DNA from: Chloroflexota bacterium
GTDB lineage: Bacteria > Chloroflexota > Anaerolineae > JAAEKA01
Direction of reading: 5' to 3'
Assembly (NCBI GenBank): GCA_029558955.1
Contig: JAKQCW010000336.1
Coordinates: 1 to 51,419 of the forward strand
DNA: 51,419 nt
Positions 15,428 through 23,820 of this stretch are shown here, piece by piece; within the stretch, counting starts at the first letter, position 1; every line of letters begins with the position of its first letter. Below the pieces are notes generated by a model. It did not search any database and was not told where the DNA came from. It saw only the letters and a list, made by a program, of their open reading frames with translations. A program made the position numbers and the translations under genes.

Positions 15428-17830
15428 TCAGTTGCTTTCCAGCAGTCGGCGGTCGAGCGCCTGATAGCGCGCCCGCTCGCGGGGCGACATGGGCCGCTTG
15501 ACGGTATTGCGCAGCGCCGCCGCGCGCTGGAACAGCGCCGCTGCCTCGGCGGACCGCCCCATGTGCCAGGCCAGCTCGGCCTGCACCAGCCGCGCGGAGG
15601 CGGTGACGACAGCGTCGCCGCGGCTTTCGTAGTGCGCCAGCGCGGCGGCGGCCAGCGCCGCGGCCGCGGCGCAGTCCCCCTCTTCCATGGCAATGCGCGC
15701 CAGCAGCAACTGCGGGTCGGGCAGGTAGTGGCTGTCCCCCAGCGCCTCGAAAAGCTGCAAGCTGGCCAACGTCATCGGCTTCGCCCCGGCCAGGTCGCCC
15801 TGTTCGTACAACACGTCGGCCAGATTGTGCAGCACGAAAGCCTGGATCCAGCCAGCCGGCTCCGCCATCACCTGCGCATGGGCCCGCTCCAGCCACTGCC
15901 GGGCCTGGGCGCTGTCCTGCATATCCAAAGCGACGACGCCGATATTCGCCCATGCCTGAGCCGGGTCGGCTGTGGGGTCGGCGTCGACGCTGGCCAGCAG
16001 CCAGTCGATGGCCTGCTGGTAGTCGCCCATCATGTAGGCGGTCAGCCCCATGTTGTGCAAGGCCGTGGCGACGCCCAGCGCATCGTCCAGTTGCCGGCGC
16101 AGGGCCAACCCCTCCTCGTGGCAGGCCAGGCTTCCCGTGTAGTCGTCCTGCGCCAGATGGATGGAGGCCAGGCCATTGAGGGCCCGCGCCCGGGCCGAGA
16201 GATCGGGCGTGGACAGCTGCAATGCGGCCTGCAACAGCTCCTGGGCCAGGTCGAACAGGCCGCGGCGATACCAGAACCACCACAGGTTGCCGGCCAGGGC
16301 GATGGCCAGCTCGCCCTGCCCGCGCGCCAGTGCCCAGCGCAGCGCCGCCAGGCAGTTGTCGTGATCGGCCAGAGCGGCCTGCATCCACGCCCCCTGGTCG
16401 TCGCCCAGCAGCCCGGTGAACACCTGCCCGGTGAAGGCGAGGTAATGCAACGCGTGGCGCTGCTGGCAGTCATCGAGTTGGCCGGCGGCCGCCAGTCGCT
16501 CCAGAGCGTAGGCGCGCAGCGTCTCCAGCAGCGATACCCGCTGGCCGGCGAAAGCGACCAGGTTGGCGCGCGCCAGCGCGCCCAGCAGGTCGGCGTCGGC
16601 CCCTGCCACGGCCAGCGCCGCCTCGGCCGAGCCGCCGCCCGCCAACACCCCCAGCCGCGCGAAGACCTCCTGCTGCGGGCCGGGCAACATGCGCACGCTC
16701 CACTCGATGGCCGCGTGCAGGGTGCGGTGCCGCTCGGCTACGTTGCGCTTGCTCTGTTGCAGCCAGGTGGAGGAAAGCTGGCCGTGGCCGCGCAGGGCCA
16801 GCAACTGCTGCACCGCCGCGTGCGGCGGCAACTCGCCAAGCCGCACGGCCGCCAGCTCCAGGGCCAGCGGCAGTCCATCCAACGCCACGCAGAGCGTCGC
16901 CAATGGCAGCAGGTTGTCCCCGTTCAGCTTGAAGGCGGGATCGGCCGCGCGCACCCGGGCCAACAGCAGTTGCAGCGCCGGGCTTTGTCCCCAGACAGCC
17001 GGGTCGGGGTGGGTCGCCAGATCGGGCGTCGTCAGCGGCGCCAGCGGCCATTCCTGCTCGCCGTACAGGTCCAGCGGAACGCGGCTGGTGCAGAGCAGCT
17101 TCAGGTGCGGGGCGCGGCCCAGCCAATCGGCGAACAGGGGGGCGCTCTCCAGAACGTGTTCGCAGTTGTCGAGAACCAGCAGCAGCCGTCGCGGCGCCAG
17201 GTAGGCTTCGATGGCCTGCTCGGTCGGCTGGCCGGCCGCAGGGGTGAGGCCCAGCGCGGCCAGGATGGCATAGGGCACGTCGCCGGCCGCGGCCACATCG
17301 GCCAGCGGCACGAAGGCGACCCCATCGGCGAACCAGGGCATGGCCTGGTTGGCCACCTCCAGCGCCAGCCGGCTTTTGCCGATGCCCGGCGCGCCCACCA
17401 CGGTGACCAGGCGCGCATCGGTCAGCAGGGCCAGCAGCTCGGCCACCTCGCCGGCCCGGCCGATGAGGGGCAGCAGGGGCGCAGCCGGCCGGTGCAGCGG
17501 CGCAGCCGGCGCCCGCACGGTCTCGCTGGTGAGCTGGAGGCGCGTCGCGCGCGTGCGGGTGATGGTGATCTGCTGACCGGCGCGCGTGCGGCCGGCCAGG
17601 GCCAGGAACTGCTCTACCAGGGCCGTCTCCTGTCTTTGGAAGAGCGCCGGCACGAAGAGCGCGGCGATCACGGCCAGGTCAGGCAGGCGGGAGCCGTTTT
17701 CCAGGCGGGCGATCTGCTCGCGGCTGTAGCCCACGGCGCGGCCCATCTCATCCTGAGTCAGGCGGGCGCGCTTGCGCAGCAGGCGCAGCGCCTCGGGGAA
17801 GGTGTCGGGGAGTGTAGTCAACACAGGCAC
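15428..17830 (-). CDS. XRE-NB-ARC-TPR transcriptional regulator (AfsR/LuxR-like STAND ATPase)
   Basis: An 800-residue STAND-type regulator. Residues 13-60 are a Cro/XRE helix-turn-helix (RKRARLTQDEMGRAVGYSRE followed by QIARLENGSRLP). Residues about 120-430 are the NTPase: PLIGRAGEV, Walker A GAPGIGKS (146-153), Walker B RLLLVLDNCEHVL, sensor LLCTSR, GLPLALELAA. The C-terminal half is TPR repeats (LARGQGELAIALAGNLW, YTGSLACHEEGLALRRQ, YQQAIDWLLASVDADP). Translation starts at GTG 17830; two tandem inverted-repeat units fill the upstream gap. Family members bind a ligand through the TPR part and oligomerise. The ligand and targets are unknown; the divergent lipoprotein gene is a candidate target. 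Confidence 0.9.
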   Translation of the reverse strand: MPVLTTLPDTFPEALRLLRKRARLTQDEMGRAVGYSREQIARLENGSRLPDLAVIAALFVPALFQRQETALVEQFLALAGRTRAGQQITITRTRATRLQLTSETVRAPAAPLHRPAAPLLPLIGRAGEVAELLALLTDARLVTVVGAPGIGKSRLALEVANQAMPWFADGVAFVPLADVAAAGDVPYAILAALGLTPAAGQPTEQAIEAYLAPRRLLLVLDNCEHVLESAPLFADWLGRAPHLKLLCTSRVPLDLYGEQEWPLAPLTTPDLATHPDPAVWGQSPALQLLLARVRAADPAFKLNGDNLLPLATLCVALDGLPLALELAAVRLGELPPHAAVQQLLALRGHGQLSSTWLQQSKRNVAERHRTLHAAIEWSVRMLPGPQQEVFARLGVLAGGGSAEAALAVAGADADLLGALARANLVAFAGQRVSLLETLRAYALERLAAAGQLDDCQQRHALHYLAFTGQVFTGLLGDDQGAWMQAALADHDNCLAALRWALARGQGELAIALAGNLWWFWYRRGLFDLAQELLQAALQLSTPDLSARARALNGLASIHLAQDDYTGSLACHEEGLALRRQLDDALGVATALHNMGLTAYMMGDYQQAIDWLLASVDADPTADPAQAWANIGVVALDMQDSAQARQWLERAHAQVMAEPAGWIQAFVLHNLADVLYEQGDLAGAKPMTLASLQLFEALGDSHYLPDPQLLLARIAMEEGDCAAAAALAAAALAHYESRGDAVVTASARLVQAELAWHMGRSAEAAALFQRAAALRNTVKRPMSPRERARYQALDRRLLESN

Positions 17831-17836
17831 AATCGT

Positions 17837-18058
17837 GGCAGTTCCTTGGTTGGGGACGCAGATGAACGCAGAGGAACGCGGATCAGAGCAGGCAATTCTT
17901 CCGACCTCTGATCTGCGTCGATCCGCGCAAATCAGCGTCCTGTCGCTGGCAGCGGTTTCCTGGTTGGGACGCTGATCAACGCGGAGGAACGCGGATCAGA
18001 GTAGGCAATCCTTCCGACCTCTGATCTGCGTCGGTCTGCGCAAATCAGCGTCCCATCG
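17837..18058. repeat. tandem pair of about 110-bp repeats, each an imperfect inverted repeat
   Basis: Two near-identical copies (about 17837-17943 and 17948-18058). Each begins GGGACGC and ends ATCAGCGTCC, with GCGGATCAGAG and CCTCTGATCTGCG facing each other in the middle, so each copy can fold into a long hairpin. They fill the gap between the regulator start and the promoter region of the lipoprotein gene. No coding potential. A small non-autonomous (MITE-like) or structural repeat is likely. Confidence 0.85.
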
Positions 18059-18085
18059 ATTGTTTTCGACAGCGACGCGGCAGGC

Positions 18086-18128
18086 TGTCACAAAATGTCA
18101 CCACAGGTCACGGAGCGGTCGCTATAAT
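18086..18128 (+). promoter_or_regulatory. promoter with three direct repeats at 10-bp period
   Basis: TGTCAC, TGTCAC and GGTCAC at 18086, 18096 and 18106 (exact 10-bp period) lead into a TATAAT (18123-18128). No good -35 box is present; the repeats occupy that place. This is the layout of an activator-dependent promoter bound on one face of the helix, as with OmpR/PhoB-type regulators. The downstream gene is the lipoprotein at 18236. Confidence 0.55.
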
Positions 18129-18235
18129 AACACACAGTTGAGGCGAATGAGAAGCCATGTGGACCCAACGCATTGTCCTGACCCTGACCATCGTCGAAAC
18201 GACTACGATCACCATTACGCAGACAGGAGAAACCC

Positions 18236-18886
18236 ATGAAGACCCCGCGATTGATTTCATCGATCCTTCTGACGGCCATCGTGCTGATGACCGCGGCCTG
18301 CGGCGGCGGCGCGACGGAAGCGCCGACAGCAGCGCCGACAGCAGCGCCGGCTCAGCCGGTTCAGGAAGCGCCGGCAGCGAACCAGCCGGCGGTGGAGACG
18401 CCTGACGCCGCCGCGTCGTCGGCCTGTGAAGAATACTTCGGCTTCTGCATCACCGCCCAGGCCAGCGGCGCAGTGGACGCCGTCGGCGCTGGCGGCTGGG
18501 CCAGCAGCAGCAACACCGACTGCACCGCCTTGGCCGCGCCCGGCGAGGCCCGCATCCTGGAGCTGCCCAATCTCCTGGCAGCAGGCGAGCAGCAGATCGC
18601 CGTCGCCCTGACCCGCATCGGCGCGTACACCGGGCCGGGCACGTATGAGCTGGCGGCCACGGCCACGGGCGGCGCCATGTCCGACCAATTCCCCGCGGTG
18701 CGGGTCGGCAACCGCGCCTTCACCAACGGCGACGACTCCACCGCCGCCGTCACGGTCAACGCCGACGGCTCCGGCACGCTGGAGGCCACCGGTCTGGTGG
18801 AGACGGACGCCATGCAGGGCGCCACGCCCGATCCCAGCGCCCGCGTCGACTTTGCCATGCAGTGGACGTGCCAGGGTGGGGGGTGA
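18236..18886 (+). CDS. predicted lipoprotein, function unknown
   Basis: A 216-residue exported protein. The signal peptide ends in the lipobox LMTAAC (Cys22), followed by GGG and a Pro/Ala/Thr-rich linker (TEAPTAAPTAAPAQP). The folded part starts near CEEYFGFCITAQASG and appears to be a beta-sandwich (PNLLAAGEQQIAVALTRIG, GTYELAAT, AAVTVNADGSGTLEATGLVE). Three cysteines may form disulfides. The ATG has AGGAG upstream at normal spacing. The promoter has a regulated look. The stop codon lies on the edge of a heptamer tract. No family recognised. Confidence 0.8.
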   Translation: MKTPRLISSILLTAIVLMTAACGGGATEAPTAAPTAAPAQPVQEAPAANQPAVETPDAAASSACEEYFGFCITAQASGAVDAVGAGGWASSSNTDCTALAAPGEARILELPNLLAAGEQQIAVALTRIGAYTGPGTYELAATATGGAMSDQFPAVRVGNRAFTNGDDSTAAVTVNADGSGTLEATGLVETDAMQGATPDPSARVDFAMQWTCQGGG

Positions 18887-18940
18887 ATGATGAATGATGA
18901 ACGGTTAATGGTCAATCGTTGATGGTTTATGGTTTATCGT
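18885..18940. repeat. degenerate heptamer tract
   Basis: Eight consecutive 7-mers of related sequence (TGAATGA, TGAATGA, TGAACGG, TTAATGG, TCAATCG, TTGATGG, TTTATGG, TTTATCG) start at the stop codon of the lipoprotein gene. Confidence 0.75.
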
Positions 18941-18941
18941 C

Positions 18942-19074
18942 CGCTCTGGCCGGTCTGTGCGAAGCCCCCAGGGTGGGCTGACCGAGCCAGCTAACCCAAA
19001 CGCGCTCCTCGCTCTGGCCGGTCTCTGACCGAGCCAGTCACCCGAACTCGTTCTGGCCGGTCTCTGACCGAGCA
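18942..19074. repeat. GGCCGGTCTCTGACCGAGCC dispersed repeat, about 3 copies
   Basis: Three units with the core CTGGCCGGTCTCTGACCGAG (the first interrupted by an insertion) precede the start of the PLL-like gene. The same core in the opposite orientation forms the long array at 47.4-47.9 kb. The core contains a small inverted repeat (CGGTC/GACCG). Confidence 0.85.
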
Positions 19075-19098
19075 CTTGAAGCAAATGGAGACTACCTT

Positions 19099-20196
19099 AT
19101 GATCAACCCACATCATCTCCTCCGCAGCATGATCGCCGGCGTGCTGGCTGCGCTGGCCCTGCTGAGCCCAGTCCACGCCCAGGAGATCCGGCAGCCTGAA
19201 GCGCCCGCCCATACCCGCCCGCCGCTGACCAACCCGGCCTGCGCGTCGTGGGGGCCGAACCGGGTGGACTGCTTCATCATCGGCAACGACGGCCGCATCT
19301 ACCACACCTATTCCGACCAGGCCTCCAGCGGCGACCACCGCGACTTCTCGCGCTGGATCGAGGAGCCAGCGCCGCCGCCGGACGGCCTCGACCTGGGCGC
19401 GGGATTGGCGGTCACCGCCTGGGGCGTGGGCCGACTGGACATCATGGCCATCACCCCCGATGGCGACGTGGTGCACACCTACTACGACCAGAACGCCTGG
19501 CAACTGCCGGACTGGGAGTTCGTCTCCTACCCCGGCAACGTGGGCGTGACCGAGATCGGCTGCACGTCGTGGGGCGCCAACCGCATCGACTGCTTCACAC
19601 GCGGCAAGAATCGGCGCATTTACCAGGTGCGCTGGGACGGCGTCAGTTGGGGCACGTTCGATATGGGACCGTTGCCCACCGGCGGCACGGCGGATAACCC
19701 ATATCTGGGTGTCGGCGCGGCGGCCTATGCACCGAACGCGCTCTGGCTGCTGGTGATCGGCGTAGACGGCAACTCATACTACCGCAAGTGGGATGGCGCG
19801 AGTTGGGGCGTGTGGCGCGATGGCGGCAAGGCCTCGCCCGACAACTTGATGACCATCTCCTGCCAGGCCGGGGTGATCTACCTGATGGACTGTGTGTTTG
19901 GCGACGTGGCGGGCAACCTCTGGCATCGCTCGTACTACGCCGGCGGCGGCTATTGGCTGGACTGGCACAACCTCAACGCGGTCGGCGGCGGTCTCAACGC
20001 CTACTACGCCTCGGGCGTAGGCACCAGCAAGGTCGTGGGCGATCAAGGCGCACTGTACGCGCTGACCTACGGCGTGGACGGCCGGTTGTATCTCGGCTTC
20101 GGCCGCGGTGGCGCTTCGACCTTCGACTGGTACGGCTGGGACAGCCTGGGCCGGCCGGCTGATCAGCGTGTCTATCTGCCGGCGGTGATGCGGTAG
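19099..20196 (+). CDS. secreted PLL-like beta-propeller protein
   Basis: A 365-residue exported protein. Signal peptide MINPHHLLRSMIAGVLAALA with cleavage after VHAQ. The mature part is repeated blades of the pattern C-x-SWG-x-NR-x-DCF-x-x-G-x-x-x-R-IY (CASWGPNRVDCFIIGNDGRI, CTSWGANRIDCFTRGKNRRI) with VRWDGVSWGTF and YRKWDGASWGVW. This is the pattern of PLL/sialidase-like seven-bladed propellers, which in Photorhabdus are fucose-binding lectins. The last residues are VYLPAVMR, a short tail also seen at the end of the next gene product. Sugar binding at the surface is likely but not shown. Confidence 0.8.
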   Translation: MINPHHLLRSMIAGVLAALALLSPVHAQEIRQPEAPAHTRPPLTNPACASWGPNRVDCFIIGNDGRIYHTYSDQASSGDHRDFSRWIEEPAPPPDGLDLGAGLAVTAWGVGRLDIMAITPDGDVVHTYYDQNAWQLPDWEFVSYPGNVGVTEIGCTSWGANRIDCFTRGKNRRIYQVRWDGVSWGTFDMGPLPTGGTADNPYLGVGAAAYAPNALWLLVIGVDGNSYYRKWDGASWGVWRDGGKASPDNLMTISCQAGVIYLMDCVFGDVAGNLWHRSYYAGGGYWLDWHNLNAVGGGLNAYYASGVGTSKVVGDQGALYALTYGVDGRLYLGFGRGGASTFDWYGWDSLGRPADQRVYLPAVMR

Positions 20197-20198
20197 AC

Positions 20199-20235
20199 TG
20201 GAAGATTGGTAGATTGGTAGATTGGTAGATTGGTG
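20199..20235. repeat. octamer tandem repeat
   Basis: About four copies of an 8-mer (GATTGGTA) begin three bases after the stop of the propeller gene. Confidence 0.85.
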
Positions 20236-20278
20236 CGCGTTTGGCGTGTACGTAAGCTGTGTAAGGAGAGCATACAAG

Positions 20279-21937
20279 ATGAAACAGGTTGTAGGTTGGT
20301 TGTTGGTTGTCGGGTGTTTGGTTTTCGCGCTGGCCCCGCGGGCTGTCCATGCCGCCAATGCCGTGGTGGGCAACGGCACGCCGGCCAGTTGCACCGAAGC
20401 AGCTTTCGACGCGGCCCTGGCCACGGCCAGCAACGGCGGCGGCGTCATCACTTTCAACTGTGGCCCCAACACCGTCACCATTCCCTTCACCATCGCCAAA
20501 ACCGTGCTGCTGGGCAATGTAACCATCGACGGCGGCGGGCGCATCGTGCTCAAGGCGGGCAACAACGAACGCCACTTCTTCGCCGGTTCCGGCGTCACCT
20601 TTCGCCTGAAGAACATCACTCTGCGCGAGGGCAACTCTCTGGTCAGCGGCGGCGCGCTGGAGACCTCCGACGCCACGGTGATCCTGGACAACGTGCAACT
20701 GCTGAACAACGCGTCCGCAGTGACCGGCGGCGCCATCTACTGCTACGACGGCGTTCTCACCATCAGCGGCAGCGTGCTGCAAGGCAATACGTCGGCCGAG
20801 CGCGGCGGCGCAATCTACAACGACGGCTGCACAGTGACGATTGCCAACTCCACCCTGCGCAGCAACCGCACGCTGAACAGCATCAGCCAGGGCGGCGCGA
20901 TCTTCAACCAGACCGCCGGCAAGCTGACGGTCAACCAAACCCTCTTCCAGGACAACCAATCGCCCGACGGCGGCGGCCTCTTCGTGGCCAGCAACTCCAC
21001 GGCCGCGCTGACCGGCGCGACTCTGCTGGCCAATCGCGGCGGCTACGGCGGCGGACTGGAGAACAGCGGCGTGGTGACCATCACCCACAGCCTGCTGGAC
21101 GGCAACACCGTGACCGGCAGCGGCGGCGGGCTGTGGAACATCGATGGCTCCGTGGTGATGAAACAAACCACCGTGCGCAACAATCGCGCCTACGAAGGGG
21201 GCGGCGTCAACAGCTACGGCAACGCGGTCGAGATGACCAACGTCAACATCACCGACAACATCGCGACCGGCTCCCACGGCGGCGGCATCTATCACGGCGG
21301 CGGCACGCTCTTCGTCGCCAACGCCACCATCAGCGGCAACCGGGCCAACGACGCGGCGGGCAACGGCGGCGGCGTCTACCACAACTCCAACGACAACCTG
21401 ACGCTGACCAACGTCACCCTGGTCAACAACTGGGCAGGAGGCTTTGGCGGCGGGCTCTACCACTACGCGCGCTATGCCATCCTCACCAACGTGACCATCA
21501 CCGACAACGACGCAGGCCTGGCCGGCGCTGCCATCTATGAGGACTCGCCCATGACCCCCGGCAGCCCTGGCGTCATCCAGATCGCCAACAGCGTGATTGC
21601 CGGCAGCGCCAACAACTGCGACGGGGGGCTGTTCCAATCCCTGGGCCATAACATCAGCCGCGGCGCGTGTTCCTCGCTGGATCATCCCACCGACCGCGAA
21701 AACTACAGCGGCAACCTGTTGCTGGGTCCGCTGGCTTACAACGGCGGCGCGTTCGCCATGAACACCCGCCTGCCGCAGGCCGGCAGTCCGTTGATCAACG
21801 CCGCCAACGCCGCGTTTTGCACACCGCTTGACCAACGCGGCGCGGCGCGCGTGGGCGTGTGCGACATCGGCGCGGTGGAATATGGCTCGTCGCTGCGGCG
21901 TGAGGTCTATCTGCCGCTGCTGCAACGGACGCGCTGA
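20279..21937 (+). CDS. secreted right-handed beta-helix protein with choice-of-anchor Q-type end
   Basis: A 552-residue exported protein. Signal peptide MKQVVGWLLVVGCLVFALAP, cleaved near VHAAN. Residues about 40-440 are parallel beta-helix turns of the polymorphic outer-membrane/pectate-lyase-like type, with recurring GGGI/GGAI-Y and N-x-T/S-x-x-x-N motifs (GGAIYCYDG, GGGIYHGGG, GGGVYHNSN, NVTLVNNWAGGFGGG). The end PLAYNGGAFAMNTRLPQAGS, INAAN and DQRGAAR...CDIGAVEYG is the known choice-of-anchor Q region. The tail REVYLPLLQRTR is typical of secreted Chloroflexota proteins. I chose the ATG at 20279 for its AAGGAG and signal peptide; an in-frame upstream codon at 20222 is not supported. Adhesin-like role inferred. 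Confidence 0.85.
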   Translation: MKQVVGWLLVVGCLVFALAPRAVHAANAVVGNGTPASCTEAAFDAALATASNGGGVITFNCGPNTVTIPFTIAKTVLLGNVTIDGGGRIVLKAGNNERHFFAGSGVTFRLKNITLREGNSLVSGGALETSDATVILDNVQLLNNASAVTGGAIYCYDGVLTISGSVLQGNTSAERGGAIYNDGCTVTIANSTLRSNRTLNSISQGGAIFNQTAGKLTVNQTLFQDNQSPDGGGLFVASNSTAALTGATLLANRGGYGGGLENSGVVTITHSLLDGNTVTGSGGGLWNIDGSVVMKQTTVRNNRAYEGGGVNSYGNAVEMTNVNITDNIATGSHGGGIYHGGGTLFVANATISGNRANDAAGNGGGVYHNSNDNLTLTNVTLVNNWAGGFGGGLYHYARYAILTNVTITDNDAGLAGAAIYEDSPMTPGSPGVIQIANSVIAGSANNCDGGLFQSLGHNISRGACSSLDHPTDRENYSGNLLLGPLAYNGGAFAMNTRLPQAGSPLINAANAAFCTPLDQRGAARVGVCDIGAVEYGSSLRREVYLPLLQRTR

Positions 21938-22049
21938 TCGCCTCCAGCCCTGTCCCAAATGTCGAGGGGAGGATGCACGAACCGGTTTGATCAGGGTTTC
22001 GGCGCAGGACAGCCGCCGTGCGCTCCGGTATCGTGAGATAACACGGCTT

Positions 22050-22077
22050 TTGCCTCCTCCCCAGGCTATGCTATAAT
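22050..22077 (+). promoter_or_regulatory. promoter, probably leaderless
   Basis: TTGCCT (22050-22055), 16-bp spacer, TATAAT (22072-22077). The ATG of the next gene is at 22084, the expected transcription start, so the mRNA would have no leader. No Shine-Dalgarno is present. Confidence 0.65.
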
Positions 22078-22083
22078 CGCCGC

Positions 22084-23820
22084 ATGTCGACTGTGACTTC
22101 CCCAACTGGCCGGCGCTCTCGCCGGTCTGTTGATTCTGAGGCGATGCAGGCGGCGGTCGGGGTTAGGCGAGGACCCTACCTGGCGGCGCTGTTGCTGCTC
22201 TCCCTTTTTGCCTGGGCGCCGCTGCTTTATCCCGGCTACCTCCAGGTACACTCCGGCTTCCTGCCCCTCTTCAACCTGGCCGACCTGGCCGCGTCTTCCC
22301 AAAAGCTGACCTGGCTGCCAACCATCGGGGCGACGCCTGGCCTGCTGCGGGGCGAAGGGCCGGCGGTCTACTGGCTGGCGCTGCTGCTGCGCCCCCTGGC
22401 CGGCGACATCGGCGCGCTCAAGGGGCTCTTTGCCCTCAGCTTCATGGCCATTGGGCTGGGCATTTTTGCCTGGGCGCGGCATGAGTTCTCGCCAGGCCTT
22501 GCCGACGTTGAGGGAGATTCGGCTCAGGTCGAAGACTCTACCGCAAATTCGCAAAGTCTGCTGGCCGCGCGCGCCGGCCTGCTGGCCGCGGCGGTTGCCA
22601 TGCTCTGGCCGCCGCTGCTGGCCGCGGTCTACGTGCGCGGCGCGCTGGCCGAGACGCTTTTCATGGCCGTCTTGGCGTGGGCGCTGTGGGGCGTGTCGGG
22701 TGTCAAAGCTCACGCCACCCGCGCCAGGCATGTGGTCTCCACCGGTTTGCTGGTCATGGCGCTCTTCTGGACGCAGGCGGGGCTGGCCATCTGGGCGACG
22801 GCGCTGTTGCTGGCCTGGGCGCTCTGGCCGGGCGCACCCAGGCGCAACCGCGGGGTCGCGGCGGCCGCAGTGGCCGCCGGCGCGCTGCTGGGCGGCGGGC
22901 TCTTTGCCCTGCTGCACCGCGGACAGGGGCTGGAAGGCGCGGCGCTGGATGTGGCCGGCCACGCGGCGCGCTTCTACCAGTTCTTTTCGCCCGCCTGGGG
23001 CTTCGGCGTCAGCACATCCGGCTGGCAGGATGGCTTGCCGCTGCAACTGGGCTTCGCGGCCCTGGGCCTGGCCGCGCTGACCATCGTGCTCGGCTTCGGC
23101 AAAGCGTCTCGTTCATCCCGCGTCCCGTGGCCTGTTCTGCGTTTCGCAGCCATCGCCGCGCCGCTGCTCATCCTGTTGACCACGACGCTGGCCCGCCCGC
23201 TGTGGGAATTGGACCCGCTGGCCGCCGCCGTGACCTATCCCTGGCAGCTCTATGCGCTGGCGGGGCCGCTGCTGGCGCTGCTGGCCGGCGGAGCGTTGGC
23301 GGTGGAGCGGCGGCTGGCTGTGTTGCCGCTGTGGGCCGCGACGACGGCGCTGGTGGTGCTGAGCAGCTACCCCTACCTGGCGCCCCGTTTCACCCAGGTG
23401 ACGCCGGACGCGGCCGCGCCGGCGATCTTCGGCGCCAACCAGGTGACGCTGCTCACCAGCGATGCACAGCCGGCGACGCCAGCCGCGCCGCCGGAGATCT
23501 CCCCTTCCCAGGTGATGACCGTGACCGCGGCCTGGCAGGCTTTGCAGCCCATCGACTTCGACTACAACGTCTTCGTCCACGGGCTGGATGCGGCCGGCAA
23601 CCGGGTGGCGCAGTGGGATGGGCAGCCGCTGCGCGGCGATGAGCCTTACCCGATGACGGGTTGGTCGGTGGGCGAGGTCGTCCAGGGTCAGTACCGGCTG
23701 GAAGTGGATCCGGCCGCCGCGCCGGTGCGCCAGGTGCTGGTGGGGCTGTACAACTGGCAGTCGGGGGAGCGGCTGCTGATGAACGGCGATGACAGCGCGA
23801 CGGTGGAGGTGGGGCCATGA
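22084..23820 (+). CDS. polytopic membrane protein, 6-pyruvoyl-tetrahydropterin-synthase-related family
   Basis: A 578-residue integral membrane protein with about ten hydrophobic helices and a final soluble segment (PPEISPSQVMTVTAAWQALQ, FDYNVFVHGLDAAGNRVAQW, GEVVQGQYRLEVDP) of beta type. The N-terminal extracytoplasmic segment YPGYLQVHSGFLPLFNL and the loop FYQFFSPAWGFG match the large Chloroflexota family annotated as PTPS-related, which resembles GT-C glycosyltransferases such as YfhO. Its stop overlaps the next ATG (ATGA), so the genes are coupled. Catalytic activity not proven. Confidence 0.75.
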   Translation: MSTVTSPTGRRSRRSVDSEAMQAAVGVRRGPYLAALLLLSLFAWAPLLYPGYLQVHSGFLPLFNLADLAASSQKLTWLPTIGATPGLLRGEGPAVYWLALLLRPLAGDIGALKGLFALSFMAIGLGIFAWARHEFSPGLADVEGDSAQVEDSTANSQSLLAARAGLLAAAVAMLWPPLLAAVYVRGALAETLFMAVLAWALWGVSGVKAHATRARHVVSTGLLVMALFWTQAGLAIWATALLLAWALWPGAPRRNRGVAAAAVAAGALLGGGLFALLHRGQGLEGAALDVAGHAARFYQFFSPAWGFGVSTSGWQDGLPLQLGFAALGLAALTIVLGFGKASRSSRVPWPVLRFAAIAAPLLILLTTTLARPLWELDPLAAAVTYPWQLYALAGPLLALLAGGALAVERRLAVLPLWAATTALVVLSSYPYLAPRFTQVTPDAAAPAIFGANQVTLLTSDAQPATPAAPPEISPSQVMTVTAAWQALQPIDFDYNVFVHGLDAAGNRVAQWDGQPLRGDEPYPMTGWSVGEVVQGQYRLEVDPAAAPVRQVLVGLYNWQSGERLLMNGDDSATVEVGP

